Made by a program: the position numbers and the translations under genes. Shown in pieces: positions 13,452 through 20,887 of a stretch of DNA of 26,358 bases (its first letter is position 1; each line of letters starts with the position of its first letter). This stretch comes from Clostridiales bacterium (GTDB taxonomy: Bacteria > Bacillota > Clostridia > Oscillospirales > Oscillospiraceae): positions 1 through 26,358 of the forward strand of contig SFIL01000011.1 of NCBI GenBank assembly GCA_004556205.1, written 5' to 3'. Under the pieces are notes generated by a model that worked only from the letters and a program-made list of their open reading frames with translations, did not search any database and was not told where the DNA came from.

Positions 13452-13480
13452 TTGCATTTTTGGGGAAGAAGCGGTATTAT
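13452..13480 (+). promoter_or_regulatory. Probable promoter of ATP synthase operon
   Basis: TATTAT (13475-13480) with TTGCAT (13452-13457) at a 17-base spacer; a TTGACT at 13447-13452 would need 22 bases. It lies 49 bases before atpZ. It is divergent from the metY promoter, with about 60 bases between the -35 boxes. Confidence 0.5.
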
Positions 13481-13528
13481 AAGGATAATCGGGAGAATTT
13501 GGATTTTCCGTTCGGAGGGCGAGAAACG

Positions 13529-13795
13529 ATGCCGAAAAAGGTATTCCGTGTGATGTACGCACTCAACTATATCACGCAGGCGGCGTTCTGCCTGATCTGT
13601 CCGGCGGGGCTGCTGATCCTCGGCGGCTGGTTCCTGACGAACCGCTGCGGCGTGGGGAAATGGGCGATGATCGTTGCGATTGTGCTCGGCGTCCTCTTCG
13701 GGCTTTACAGTATGTTCAGTTTCATCTTAAAGACGATGGACCATATCGACCCGACGCAGGAAAAAGGAGGCGGAAAGCGTGACCGAACCGAATAA
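13529..13795 (+). CDS. atpZ: AtpZ-like ATP synthase accessory membrane protein
   Basis: An 88-residue membrane protein with two hydrophobic segments (about residues 9-33 and 44-65) and a charged C-terminus (DHIDPTQEKGGGKRDRTE). Position and size match the AtpZ type proteins that stand first in many Firmicute atp operons and are thought to help ion (Mg2+/Ca2+) uptake or rotor assembly with AtpI. The similarity is by topology and place, not by a strict motif. The ATG at 13529 follows TTCGGAGG; the frame from 13460 lacks a ribosome binding site and overlaps the promoter. It overlaps atpI by 17 bases. Confidence 0.7.
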   Translation: MPKKVFRVMYALNYITQAAFCLICPAGLLILGGWFLTNRCGVGKWAMIVAIVLGVLFGLYSMFSFILKTMDHIDPTQEKGGGKRDRTE

Positions 13796-14183
13796 GACCG
13801 CGCAGACCTTCCGTGATATCCTGCCGGTCATGCTCGGAGAACTGCTGCTGACGGGCATCATGCTTGCCGTTTACGCCCTGATCGGGAGGTTTTCTGTTAA
13901 GGTGCTTTGTGGCGCGCTGCTCGGCGCAGGCGCAGTGCTGCTCAATTTTACCGTAATGATCTTCGCGCTGCTGAAGGCGGAAAAACGCGGCAACCCCGAA
14001 AAGGGTCAGCTCTATGTCAGAGCGACCTACGCACTGCGGATGCTCTTCTTGGCGGCCGCCCTGATCCTCGCGCTGAAGACCAAGGTGTTTGACCCGCTGG
14101 CAACGGCGCTGCCGCTGTGCTTCCAGCCCGCTGCCGTGTGGCTGTTTGAGCTTTTTCGTAAGAAAGGAGAGAAGACACAATGA
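13779..14183 (+). CDS. atpI: ATP synthase subunit I
   Basis: A 134-residue protein with four hydrophobic segments, of the ATP synthase I family that aids assembly of the c ring. The pattern LCGALLGAGAVLLNFTVMIF and the later YALRMLFLAAALILA match AtpI proteins. The start is GTG at 13779 with AAAGGAGG 8 bases upstream, in the end of the preceding gene. The stop overlaps the atpB start by 4 bases (ATGA). Confidence 0.85.
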   Translation: MTEPNKTAQTFRDILPVMLGELLLTGIMLAVYALIGRFSVKVLCGALLGAGAVLLNFTVMIFALLKAEKRGNPEKGQLYVRATYALRMLFLAAALILALKTKVFDPLATALPLCFQPAAVWLFELFRKKGEKTQ

Positions 14184-14941
14184 TTGAAGTGACCGGTCCG
14201 AAAATTCTGTTTTCCTTCTCGTTTTTCGGGCTGTTCGATGTGACGATTACGGAGACGGTACTCTCCTCCTTCCTCGTGATGCTGACACTCGTGATCCTGA
14301 GCATTTGGCTCGGCAGAAATCTGAAAAAACGTCCGAGCGGAAAACAGGTGCTGACGGAGAAGGTCGTCGGGATGCTCTATAACATGGTGCGTGACACAAT
14401 GGGCGAGCACAATCTCAGATTTGCGCCCTACATCGGTGCGCTGTTCTGCTCGTCCCTGCTCGGCACGCTGATCAGTATGCTTGGCTTCTTCCGCAGTGCG
14501 ACGGCGGACATCAGCACGACGATTACATGGGCGCTCGTTACCTCGGTGCTTGTGTGGTACTATAACATCAAGAACAACGGCTTCTTCGGATGGCTCAAGG
14601 GTTTTACAGAGCCGATTGTCGTCATGACGCCAATGAATATTGTCAGCGAGATTGCCCAACCGATTTCAATGGCGTTCCGTCACTTCGGCAATGTCGCGGG
14701 CGGCAGCGTTTTGACGATGCTGATTTATAACGCCCTCGCTGCCGCAAGCGCGGTCATCCTCGGCTGGATTCCCAACGCATTTATCAGCTCGATTCCTATT
14801 TTACAGGTGGGCATCCCTGCTGTTCTCTCGCTCTATTTCGACCTGTTCTCCGGCTTTATTCAGGCGCTGGTGTTCTCCATGCTTACCATGGTCTATGTAG
14901 GCGCCGCCTGCCCACCCCCTGCGGAGAAGGAAGCGAAGTAG
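14180..14941 (+). CDS. atpB: ATP synthase F0 subunit a
   Basis: Stator channel subunit, 253 residues, with five to six membrane helices. The essential arginine that faces the c ring is present in QPISMAFRHFGN (equivalent of E. coli LSLGLRLFGN, Arg210), followed by VAGGSVLTML. The end LVFSMLTMVYVGAA is the typical last helix. It couples ion flow to c-ring rotation in the membrane. It overlaps atpI and is followed by an unusually long 283-base gap holding palindromic repeats before atpE, while the other spacings of the operon are only overlaps or a few dozen bases. Confidence 0.97.
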   Translation: MIEVTGPKILFSFSFFGLFDVTITETVLSSFLVMLTLVILSIWLGRNLKKRPSGKQVLTEKVVGMLYNMVRDTMGEHNLRFAPYIGALFCSSLLGTLISMLGFFRSATADISTTITWALVTSVLVWYYNIKNNGFFGWLKGFTEPIVVMTPMNIVSEIAQPISMAFRHFGNVAGGSVLTMLIYNALAAASAVILGWIPNAFISSIPILQVGIPAVLSLYFDLFSGFIQALVFSMLTMVYVGAACPPPAEKEAK

Positions 14942-14955
14942 TTTTGCTGGAAGTA

Positions 14956-14997
14956 TGTCATTGCGAAGCCGGTGCGCACACCGGCTGTGGCAATCTA
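14956..14997. repeat. Palindromic interspersed repeat, copy 2 (inverted)
   Basis: TGTCATTGCG at one end and GGCAATCT at the other flank the inner palindrome AGCCGGTGCGCACACCGGCT. It is the inverted form of the family seen at 39-75 and 26185-26226 and lies 15 bases after the atpB stop. Confidence 0.75.
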
Positions 14998-15033
14998 TAG
15001 GTAGGTCTTGCAAGCAGTTGGTAGTTCCTGCGT

Positions 15034-15125
15034 GAGATTGCCGCGTCGCCTGCGCAGCCGTTCGCGACGAAGGAGCGTTACGGATGCGGCGTACCCCTTG
15101 CGGGTGTGCGCTCCTCGCAATGACA
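15034..15125. repeat. Palindromic interspersed repeat, copy 3 (long composite)
   Basis: It starts GAGATTGCCGCG and ends CTCGCAATGACA like the other copies, but the middle is 92 bases overall. Two nested stems are visible: CGTCGC...GCGACG (about 15044-15069) and GGAGCG...CGCTCC (about 15072-15113). The CCTGCGTGAGATTGCCGC preceding and including its start matches CCTGCACGAGATTGCCGC at copy 4 (26178-26195). It lies between atpB and atpE. Confidence 0.7.
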
Positions 15126-15142
15126 GGGAAAGTTCCTGCACA

Positions 15143-15168
15143 CTGTGGGGACATGCCCCGCCCTACAG
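15143..15168. repeat. GGGGCATG-type palindrome, second repeat type
   Basis: Read on the minus strand, CTGTAGGGCGGGGCATGTCCCCAC holds the palindrome GGGGCATGTCCCC with CTGT/ACAG outer pairing. It resembles GC-rich intergenic repeats frequent in clostridial genomes, but only this one copy is in the window. Confidence 0.35.
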
Positions 15169-15224
15169 AGTAGTTTAATAAGTAATCCATTTGCAAAAGC
15201 AATCAAATATAGGAGGTTTCTGTT

Positions 15225-15467
15225 ATGGAAATTGGAAATGCAATCATTGAAGCGGCAAAGGTTCTCGGCGCGGGCCTGTGTATGGGCATCGGCGCAATCG
15301 GTCCTGCTGTCGGCGAAGGCAACGCTGTCGGCAAGGCGCTCGAGGGCATGGCACGTCAGCCTGAGGTCGCGGGCAACCTGCGTACCAACATGATCCTCGG
15401 CTGCGCGATCACCGAGACGACCGGCATCTACTCGCTGGTTATCGCGCTGCTCATTCTCTTTATGTAA
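15225..15467 (+). CDS. atpE: ATP synthase F0 subunit c, predicted Na+-binding
   Basis: Proteolipid of 80 residues, two membrane helices joined by the polar loop ARQPE (43-47), forming the rotor ring. The ion site is in helix 2: Glu64 with Thr65, Thr66 and Tyr69 in AITETTGIYSLV. This matches the Na+ motif of Ilyobacter tartaricus (Glu65, Ser66, Thr67, Tyr70). In helix 1 the position of Ilyobacter Gln32 is Glu31 (PAVGEGNAVGKA), giving two carboxylates as described for Fusobacterium nucleatum c rings. I infer Na+ coupling. AGGAGG precedes the ATG. The gene stands after a repeat-filled gap, so its mRNA may be processed or its level set separately; c is needed in about tenfold excess. Confidence 0.97.
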   Translation: MEIGNAIIEAAKVLGAGLCMGIGAIGPAVGEGNAVGKALEGMARQPEVAGNLRTNMILGCAITETTGIYSLVIALLILFM

Positions 15468-15504
15468 TACCGCGCAACATCCTGTACGAAAGGGGAGATG
15501 AGGT

Positions 15505-16020
15505 TTGCTCTTTTTGGCAAGTGAACCCTTTATCAGCCTCAATATTTGGACATCCATTTTCACACTGTGCAATCTTCTGATCGTCTTTTTCGTGATGAAG
15601 AAGTTTTTGTTCAAGCCCGTGAAGAAAATGATCGACGACCGTCAAAAGGAGATCGACGATCAGTATGCCGACGCGGAAAAGTCCAAGACGGACGCCGCAG
15701 AGCTGAAATCGCAGTATGAGACGCGTCTTGCCGAGGCAAACGCCGAAAAAGAGGCGATCCTGAAGGAGGCGTACCGCAAGGCACAGCTCCGCGACGAGGA
15801 GATGCTTCGCGAGGCGCAGGACAAGGCGGCGGCGACGCTCCGCAGAGCCGACGAGCAGATTGCGTTGGAGAAAAAGCGCGCGATGAACGAGATCAAGGAC
15901 GAGGTTTCCGTCATGGCGGTGGACATCGCCTCAGCGGTGCTTGCCCGCGATATCAAGGCGAGCGAGCATTCCGACCTGATCGACTCCTTTATAGACAATT
16001 TAGGTGACGACCATGATTGA
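15505..16020 (+). CDS. atpF: ATP synthase F0 subunit b
   Basis: Peripheral stalk subunit of 171 residues: one N-terminal membrane helix (about 13-33, LNIWTSIFTLCNLLIVFFVM), the usual basic turn KKFLFKPVKKMIDDRQKEI, then a long charged coiled coil rich in Ala, Lys and Glu up to the C-terminal domain. It connects subunit a with delta/alpha. The start is TTG at 15505, with GGGGAG about 8 bases upstream; the nearby ATG at 15498 is in another frame and stops after eight codons. It overlaps atpH by 8 bases. Confidence 0.93.
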   Translation: MLFLASEPFISLNIWTSIFTLCNLLIVFFVMKKFLFKPVKKMIDDRQKEIDDQYADAEKSKTDAAELKSQYETRLAEANAEKEAILKEAYRKAQLRDEEMLREAQDKAAATLRRADEQIALEKKRAMNEIKDEVSVMAVDIASAVLARDIKASEHSDLIDSFIDNLGDDHD

Positions 16021-16546
16021 CGCCGCTGCTTACGGAAAGGCACTTTTTGAGCTTTCGCAGGAGGCGGGCGAGGACAAGCGTGTGCAGGGCGAGCTGGAGC
16101 TTGTCCGCAGGGCGCTGCGCGAGCAGCCGCAGTATATGACGCTGCTCGACACACCCGCCGTACAGACCGAGGAAAAGCTCGGGCTTTTGAAGCAGGCATT
16201 CGGCGGCGTGCAGCCGCTGCTGCTGAATTTCTTATGCCTTTTGTGCGAAAAACGCGCGTATTCTCAGTTTTCTGCCTGTGCGGAAGCGTTTGACGCCTGC
16301 TACGACGAGGCACACAATTTCCTGCGCGCAACGGCGATCACCGCCGTGCCGATGCAGGAACGCCAAAAGACCGCGCTGCGCGAGAAATTGGCGCATATCA
16401 CGGGCAAGACCGTCCTGCTGACGAACCGCACAGACCCCGCTTTGGTCGGCGGCATCACGCTGCGCTATGGCGGCGTTCAGTTAGACGACAGCATCCGCGC
16501 AAGACTGGACAAGCTGCGACGCAGCCTGTCCGAAACGATAGTATAA
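16013..16546 (+). CDS. atpH: ATP synthase F1 subunit delta
   Basis: A 177-residue OSCP/delta subunit that sits on top of F1 and binds subunit b. Typical marks are AAAYGKALFELSQEAG at the N-terminus, the central LLNFLCLLCEKRAYSQF (family pattern LxNFLxxLxExxR) and the C-terminal DPALVGGITLRYGGVQLDDSIRARLDKLR. The ATG at 16013 overlaps the end of atpF; the in-frame GTG at 16004 would be 3 codons longer and is less well spaced. The following atpA begins 13 bases after its stop. Confidence 0.93.
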   Translation: MIDAAAYGKALFELSQEAGEDKRVQGELELVRRALREQPQYMTLLDTPAVQTEEKLGLLKQAFGGVQPLLLNFLCLLCEKRAYSQFSACAEAFDACYDEAHNFLRATAITAVPMQERQKTALREKLAHITGKTVLLTNRTDPALVGGITLRYGGVQLDDSIRARLDKLRRSLSETIV

Positions 16547-16559
16547 GGTTGGTGAAACC

Positions 16560-18074
16560 GTGAACCTGAAAATCGAAGATATCAGTAAGATCATCAAGGA
16601 TCAAATCAAAAATTACGCCTCCAAGACGCAGCAGGACGAGATCGGCTATGTCATTCAGGTCGGTGACGGCATTGCGAAGGTACATGGGCTGGAAAAGTGC
16701 AAGGCAAATGAGCTTTTGCGCTTTGAAAACGACTCGTACGGCATGGCACTGAACCTCGAGGAGACTTGCGTCAGTGTCGTCATGCTCGGCACGGATGTCG
16801 GCATCAGCGAGGGCAGCTTAGTCAAGCGCACGGGACAGGTCGTCTCCGTTCCCGTCGGCGAGGCGCTCATCGGCAGAGTCGTCGATGCCCTCGGCCAGCC
16901 GATCGACGGCAAGGGGCCCATTGCCGCGAAGGAAATGCGTCCCATTGAGCGCAACGCCCCCGGCATCATCGAGCGTAAATCCGTCTCCGTGCCGCTGCAA
17001 ACCGGCATCAAGGCGATTGACTCAATGATCCCCATTGGCAGAGGTCAGCGTGAGCTGATCATCGGCGACCGTCAGACAGGCAAGACCGTCATTGCAACCG
17101 ATACCATCATCAACCAAAAGGGCAAGGGTGTCACCTGCATCTATGTCGCCATCGGGCAGAAGCGCTCGACGGTCGCGCAGTTGGTGGATACCTTGGAGAA
17201 AAACGGCGCGATGGACTATACCATCGTCGTCTCCGCGACGGCGTCCGAGCTTGCGCCGCTGCAATATATCGCGCCCTATTCCGGCTGTACAATGGGCGAG
17301 TATTTTATGGATCAGGGCAAGGACGCGCTGATTATCTATGACGACCTTTCCAAGCACGCGGTCGCTTACCGTGCACTGTCCCTGCTGATCCGCCGCCCGC
17401 CCGGACGAGAGGCGTATCCCGGCGACGTGTTCTATCTCCATTCGAGACTGCTGGAGCGTGCTGCGCGTGTTGCGCCGGAGTATGGCGGCGGCTCGCTGAC
17501 CGCGCTGCCCATCATCGAAACGCAGGCCGGCGACGTCTCGGCGTATATCCCGACCAACGTTATTTCCATTACGGACGGTCAGATTTATTTGGAATCCGAG
17601 CTGTTCCACGCGGGCGTCCGTCCTGCCATCAACCCCGGCATTTCCGTCTCCCGTGTCGGCGGCAGCGCGCAGATCAAGGCGATGAAAAAGGTTGCGGGCT
17701 CCTTGAAGCTGATGTACTCGCAGTACCGCGAGCTGCAATCCTTTGCCCAGTTCGGTTCCGACCTTGACGCTGATACGAAGGCACGTTTGGAGCAGGGCGC
17801 GCGCGTCGTAGAGATTTTGAAGCAGGATCGCAATTCGCCTGTGGATGTTGCTCTGCAGGTCTGCATTATCTATGCGGTCACGAAGGATATGCTTTCCGAA
17901 GTCCCTGTCGAGCGCATCCATGACTTTGAGACGGCGCTGTTTGACTATCTCACCGTGCAGCGTCCCGCAATCTTGGAGAGTATCCGCGAGACAAAGGAAC
18001 TGACAAAGGACAACGAGGCAGCGCTGCGCGAAGCGATTGAGACTTGTAAGGCGCAGTTTATCACAAAGGAGTAA
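16560..18074 (+). CDS. atpA: ATP synthase F1 subunit alpha
   Basis: Non-catalytic nucleotide-binding subunit, 504 residues, full length. Walker A is GDRQTGKT (169-176), the marker for alpha. The three domains are seen: N-terminal beta barrel (about 25-95), nucleotide domain (TGIKAIDSMIPIGRGQRELI, ALIIYDDLSKHAVAYR) with the family signature PAINPGISVSRVGG, and a helical C-terminus. The start is GTG at 16560 after AAGGTTGGTGA. It binds Mg-ATP without turnover and alternates with beta in the hexamer. Confidence 0.98.
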   Translation: MNLKIEDISKIIKDQIKNYASKTQQDEIGYVIQVGDGIAKVHGLEKCKANELLRFENDSYGMALNLEETCVSVVMLGTDVGISEGSLVKRTGQVVSVPVGEALIGRVVDALGQPIDGKGPIAAKEMRPIERNAPGIIERKSVSVPLQTGIKAIDSMIPIGRGQRELIIGDRQTGKTVIATDTIINQKGKGVTCIYVAIGQKRSTVAQLVDTLEKNGAMDYTIVVSATASELAPLQYIAPYSGCTMGEYFMDQGKDALIIYDDLSKHAVAYRALSLLIRRPPGREAYPGDVFYLHSRLLERAARVAPEYGGGSLTALPIIETQAGDVSAYIPTNVISITDGQIYLESELFHAGVRPAINPGISVSRVGGSAQIKAMKKVAGSLKLMYSQYRELQSFAQFGSDLDADTKARLEQGARVVEILKQDRNSPVDVALQVCIIYAVTKDMLSEVPVERIHDFETALFDYLTVQRPAILESIRETKELTKDNEAALREAIETCKAQFITKE

Positions 18075-18077
18075 GCT

Positions 18078-18923
18078 ATGTCCGGAGCGTCGATGAAACA
18101 AATCAAGACGCGCATCAAAAGCGTCGAAAGCACCCGCCAAATCACCAAGGCGATGGAGCTTGTGGCAACGTCGAAGCTGCGCAGGGCAAAGCAGCGGGTC
18201 GAAAATGCCCGCCCCTATCATGAGGTTCTGTTAGGAGCTATCTCCGGCCTGCAGGCGGGTGCGGCGGAAAGCCCGACCGTCTTTGCGCAGGAGCGCGAGG
18301 TAAAAAAGACCTGCTATGTCGTCATTGCGGGCGACCGCGGGCTGGCAGGCGGATATAACGCCAACCTTTTCCGCATGGTCAAGCGCATGACGGACGGCAC
18401 GGACTTCTGCGTTCTGCCCGTCGGCAAAAAATCGCTCGAGCATTTCGGGCGCCTCGGCTGCGAGCTTGTCAGCACCTATTTCGGCGTGACGGGCACGGTC
18501 GGCATCGGCGACTGCGCGCAGATGGCAAAGCTTTTATGCGACGGCTTTGCGGCGGAGAAATATGACCGCGTGATCGTGGCGTATACGAGGTTCCAGTCCA
18601 TGCTCTCACAGGTGCCTGTTTGCGAGCCGCTTTTGCCCATCACCCTGCGCGAGAATGAGACGCGCTATTCCGGCGCGCTTGTTGAGGGCGAGGCAGAGGA
18701 GTTGATCTCCAGAATTGTGCCGCAGTATGTCTCGGGCATTTTGTATTCTACGCTCTGCGAGGCTGCCGCTTCGGAGCACGGCGCGCGCCGCACCGCGATG
18801 AACGCGGCGAACAAAAACGCGGGCGAGATTATCGACAACTTGGTCTTGCACTATAACCGCGCGCGTCAGGCGGTCATTACGCAGGAAATCACGGAAATCG
18901 TTTCCGGCGCGGAAGCGCTGTAA
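18078..18923 (+). CDS. atpG: ATP synthase F1 subunit gamma
   Basis: Central shaft of 281 residues. The N-terminal helix (KQIKTRIKSVESTRQITKAMELVATSKLRRAK) and the C-terminal helix (TAMNAANKNAGEIIDNLVLHYNRARQAVITQEITEIVSGA) form the coiled coil that turns inside the alpha/beta hexamer; both are highly typical. Middle: VVIAGDRGLAGGYNANLFR. The ATG at 18078 has AAAGGAG upstream, overlapping the end of atpA. Length is normal. Confidence 0.97.
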   Translation: MSGASMKQIKTRIKSVESTRQITKAMELVATSKLRRAKQRVENARPYHEVLLGAISGLQAGAAESPTVFAQEREVKKTCYVVIAGDRGLAGGYNANLFRMVKRMTDGTDFCVLPVGKKSLEHFGRLGCELVSTYFGVTGTVGIGDCAQMAKLLCDGFAAEKYDRVIVAYTRFQSMLSQVPVCEPLLPITLRENETRYSGALVEGEAEELISRIVPQYVSGILYSTLCEAAASEHGARRTAMNAANKNAGEIIDNLVLHYNRARQAVITQEITEIVSGAEAL

Positions 18924-18944
18924 GCTATAAAAGGAGAAATCCGT

Positions 18945-20348
18945 ATGCAAGAAAAAAACATCGGCAGAGTTGTGCAGGTTATCGGACCTGTTTTGGACAT
19001 TCGCTTCCCGAACGGTCATCTGCCCAATCTGCTCAATGCCATTGAAATCGAACGCGAAGACGGTAAGCTCGTCTGCGAGGTCGCGCAGCAGCTCGGCGAC
19101 GATGTAGTGCGCTGCATCGCCATGAGCTCCACCGACGGCATGGTGCGCGGCATGGAGGCTGTCGATACCGGTACGGGCATCAAGGTTCCCGTCGGCAAGG
19201 AGACCCTCGGCAGAGTGTTTAACCTCCTCGGCAAAGCTATCGACAACAAGCCGCAGCCCGTCACCTGCGAAAAATGGAGCATCCACCGTGATCCGCCCGC
19301 CTATGACGAGCAGGAGAGCACCACGGAGATGCTTGAAACGGGCATCAAGGTCGTCGATCTGATCGCGCCCTATGCCAAGGGCGGCAAGATCGGTCTGTTC
19401 GGCGGCGCGGGCGTCGGTAAGACCGTCCTCATTATGGAACTGATTAACAACGTTGCCAAGCAGCATGGCGGTATCTCCGTGTTCGCGGGTGTCGGCGAGC
19501 GTACCCGTGAGGGCAACGACCTGTATAACGAAATGCAGGAGTCCGGCGTTATCAACAAGACCGCCTTGGTCTACGGTCAGATGAACGAACCGCCCGGAGC
19601 GAGAATGCGCGTGGCGCTGTCCGGTCTGACCATGGCGGAGTATTTCCGCGACCGCGAGGGACAGGATGTGCTGCTGTTTATCGACAATATCTTCCGTTTC
19701 ACGCAGGCAGGCTCGGAGGTTTCCGCTCTGCTCGGCAGAATGCCGTCCGCCGTCGGCTACCAACCCACGCTGGCAACCGAAATGGGCGCTTTGCAGGAGC
19801 GTATCACCTCCACGAAGAAAGGCTCAATCACCTCGGTGCAGGCGGTCTATGTCCCTGCGGACGACCTGACCGACCCCGCGCCCGCGACGACCTTTGCCCA
19901 CCTCGACGCGACTACGGTTCTTGACCGCGGCATTGCGTCCTTGGGCATTTATCCCGCCGTCGATCCGCTCGAGTCCACCTCCCGTATCCTCACGCCGGAT
20001 ATCGTAGGCGTAGAGCATTACGAGGTAGCCCGTGAGACGCAGCGTATTTTGCAGCGCTATAAGGAACTGCAGGACATTATCGCCATCATGGGCATGGATG
20101 AGCTGTCTGAGGAGGATAAGCTGACCGTCTCCCGCGCGAGAAAGATTCAGCGCTTCCTGTCGCAGCCGTTCTCGGTCGCGGAGCAGTTTACAGGCTATGA
20201 GGGCAAGTATGTGCCCATCAAGGAGACAATCCGCGGCTTTAAGGAGATTTTGGAGGGCAAGCATGACGATCTGCCCGAGTCCGCCTTCCTCTTTGTCGGC
20301 ACAATCGACGAGGCGGTCGAGAAGGCAAGAAAGGGTGCTGCGCAATGA
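18945..20348 (+). CDS. atpD: ATP synthase F1 subunit beta
   Basis: Catalytic subunit, 467 residues. Walker A is GGAGVGKT (153-160), the catalytic glutamate is Glu185 in GVGERTREGND, and Walker B is in VLLFIDNIFRFTQAGSEVSALLGRMPSAVGYQPTLATEMG, the classic beta signature. The C-terminal domain carries DELSEEDK (the DELSEED motif that contacts gamma). AAAAGGAG lies before the ATG. The last codons overlap atpC (ATGA). Confidence 0.98.
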   Translation: MQEKNIGRVVQVIGPVLDIRFPNGHLPNLLNAIEIEREDGKLVCEVAQQLGDDVVRCIAMSSTDGMVRGMEAVDTGTGIKVPVGKETLGRVFNLLGKAIDNKPQPVTCEKWSIHRDPPAYDEQESTTEMLETGIKVVDLIAPYAKGGKIGLFGGAGVGKTVLIMELINNVAKQHGGISVFAGVGERTREGNDLYNEMQESGVINKTALVYGQMNEPPGARMRVALSGLTMAEYFRDREGQDVLLFIDNIFRFTQAGSEVSALLGRMPSAVGYQPTLATEMGALQERITSTKKGSITSVQAVYVPADDLTDPAPATTFAHLDATTVLDRGIASLGIYPAVDPLESTSRILTPDIVGVEHYEVARETQRILQRYKELQDIIAIMGMDELSEEDKLTVSRARKIQRFLSQPFSVAEQFTGYEGKYVPIKETIRGFKEILEGKHDDLPESAFLFVGTIDEAVEKARKGAAQ

Positions 20349-20749
20349 GCGGCTTCCGTCTCCAAATCGTCACGCCCGACGGCAGCGTCTATGACGGACA
20401 GGCGGAGGCGCTCCGTTTGCGTACAAGCGAGGGCTATGTCAGTATCCGTGCAGGACATGCGGACTATATTGCCGCGCTCGATATCGGTATGGTTTCCGTC
20501 ACTAAGAACGGCACGACAAGAGATGCCGCCTGTGGCGGCGGCTTCGTCAGCGTGGAGAAAGGCGAGGTGCGCCTTGTCGCGACGACTTTCGAGTATGCGG
20601 ACGATATTGATGTCGAACGCGCCGAGTCTGCCAAAAAGCGCGCTGAGGAGCGTCTTGCACAGGCGCGGGAGGAGCGCGATATTGCCATCGCGAAGGCAAA
20701 GCTTTCCCGTGCGCTGAACCGCATCGACGTCGCAGAAAAAAGCGGCTGA
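20345..20749 (+). CDS. atpC: ATP synthase F1 subunit epsilon
   Basis: A 134-residue subunit with an N-terminal beta sandwich (FRLQIVTPDGSVYDGQAEALRLRTSEGYVSIRAGHADYIAAL) and a C-terminal two-helix part (ERAESAKKRAEERLAQAREERDIAIAKAKLSRALNRIDVAEK) that can inhibit ATP hydrolysis. It ends the operon, followed by a hairpin at 20773-20805. The canonical Gly-Val-Leu-Gly-Ile-Leu-Pro-Gly-His turn is replaced by SIRAGHADYIAAL, a mild divergence. Confidence 0.93.
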   Translation: MSGFRLQIVTPDGSVYDGQAEALRLRTSEGYVSIRAGHADYIAALDIGMVSVTKNGTTRDAACGGGFVSVEKGEVRLVATTFEYADDIDVERAESAKKRAEERLAQAREERDIAIAKAKLSRALNRIDVAEKSG

Positions 20750-20772
20750 TCCTGGTTTTCCAAATGAATTTG

Positions 20773-20805
20773 AAATCGTGCGCCCTGCTTTGTGGCGCAC
20801 GATTT
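20773..20805 (+). terminator. Terminator of ATP synthase operon
   Basis: AAATCGTGCGCC - 9-base loop - GGCGCACGATTT is a perfect 12-bp stem 23 bases after the atpC stop, followed by GCTCTTTCGCGCTTCTTTTTCC. The U stretch is broken but present. Confidence 0.75.
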
Positions 20806-20827
20806 GCTCTTTCGCGCTTCTTTTTCC

Positions 20828-20856
20828 TTTACTTTTACCGCTAAATGTGATATTTT
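20828..20856 (+). promoter_or_regulatory. Probable promoter of ABC exporter operon
   Basis: TTTACT (20828-20833), 17-base spacer, TATTTT (20851-20856) preceded by TGA (extended -10). It lies 31 bases before the ABC gene start and after the atp terminator. Match to consensus is moderate. Confidence 0.45.
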
Positions 20857-20887
20857 ATCAGTAATAATGCCAAGGGAGCCTCACAAA

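Noticed and set aside
14956..15125. CRISPR array between atpB and atpE
   Set aside because: The repeats are palindromic units of different length and orientation with no regular spacers and no cas genes nearby.
17022..18221. 399-codon open frame on the minus strand opposite atpA
   Set aside because: Shadow of atpA/atpG, without a ribosome binding site or recognisable motif.
18606..19763. 385-codon open frame on the minus strand opposite atpG and atpD
   Set aside because: Shadow frame; the plus strand encodes textbook gamma and beta subunits here.
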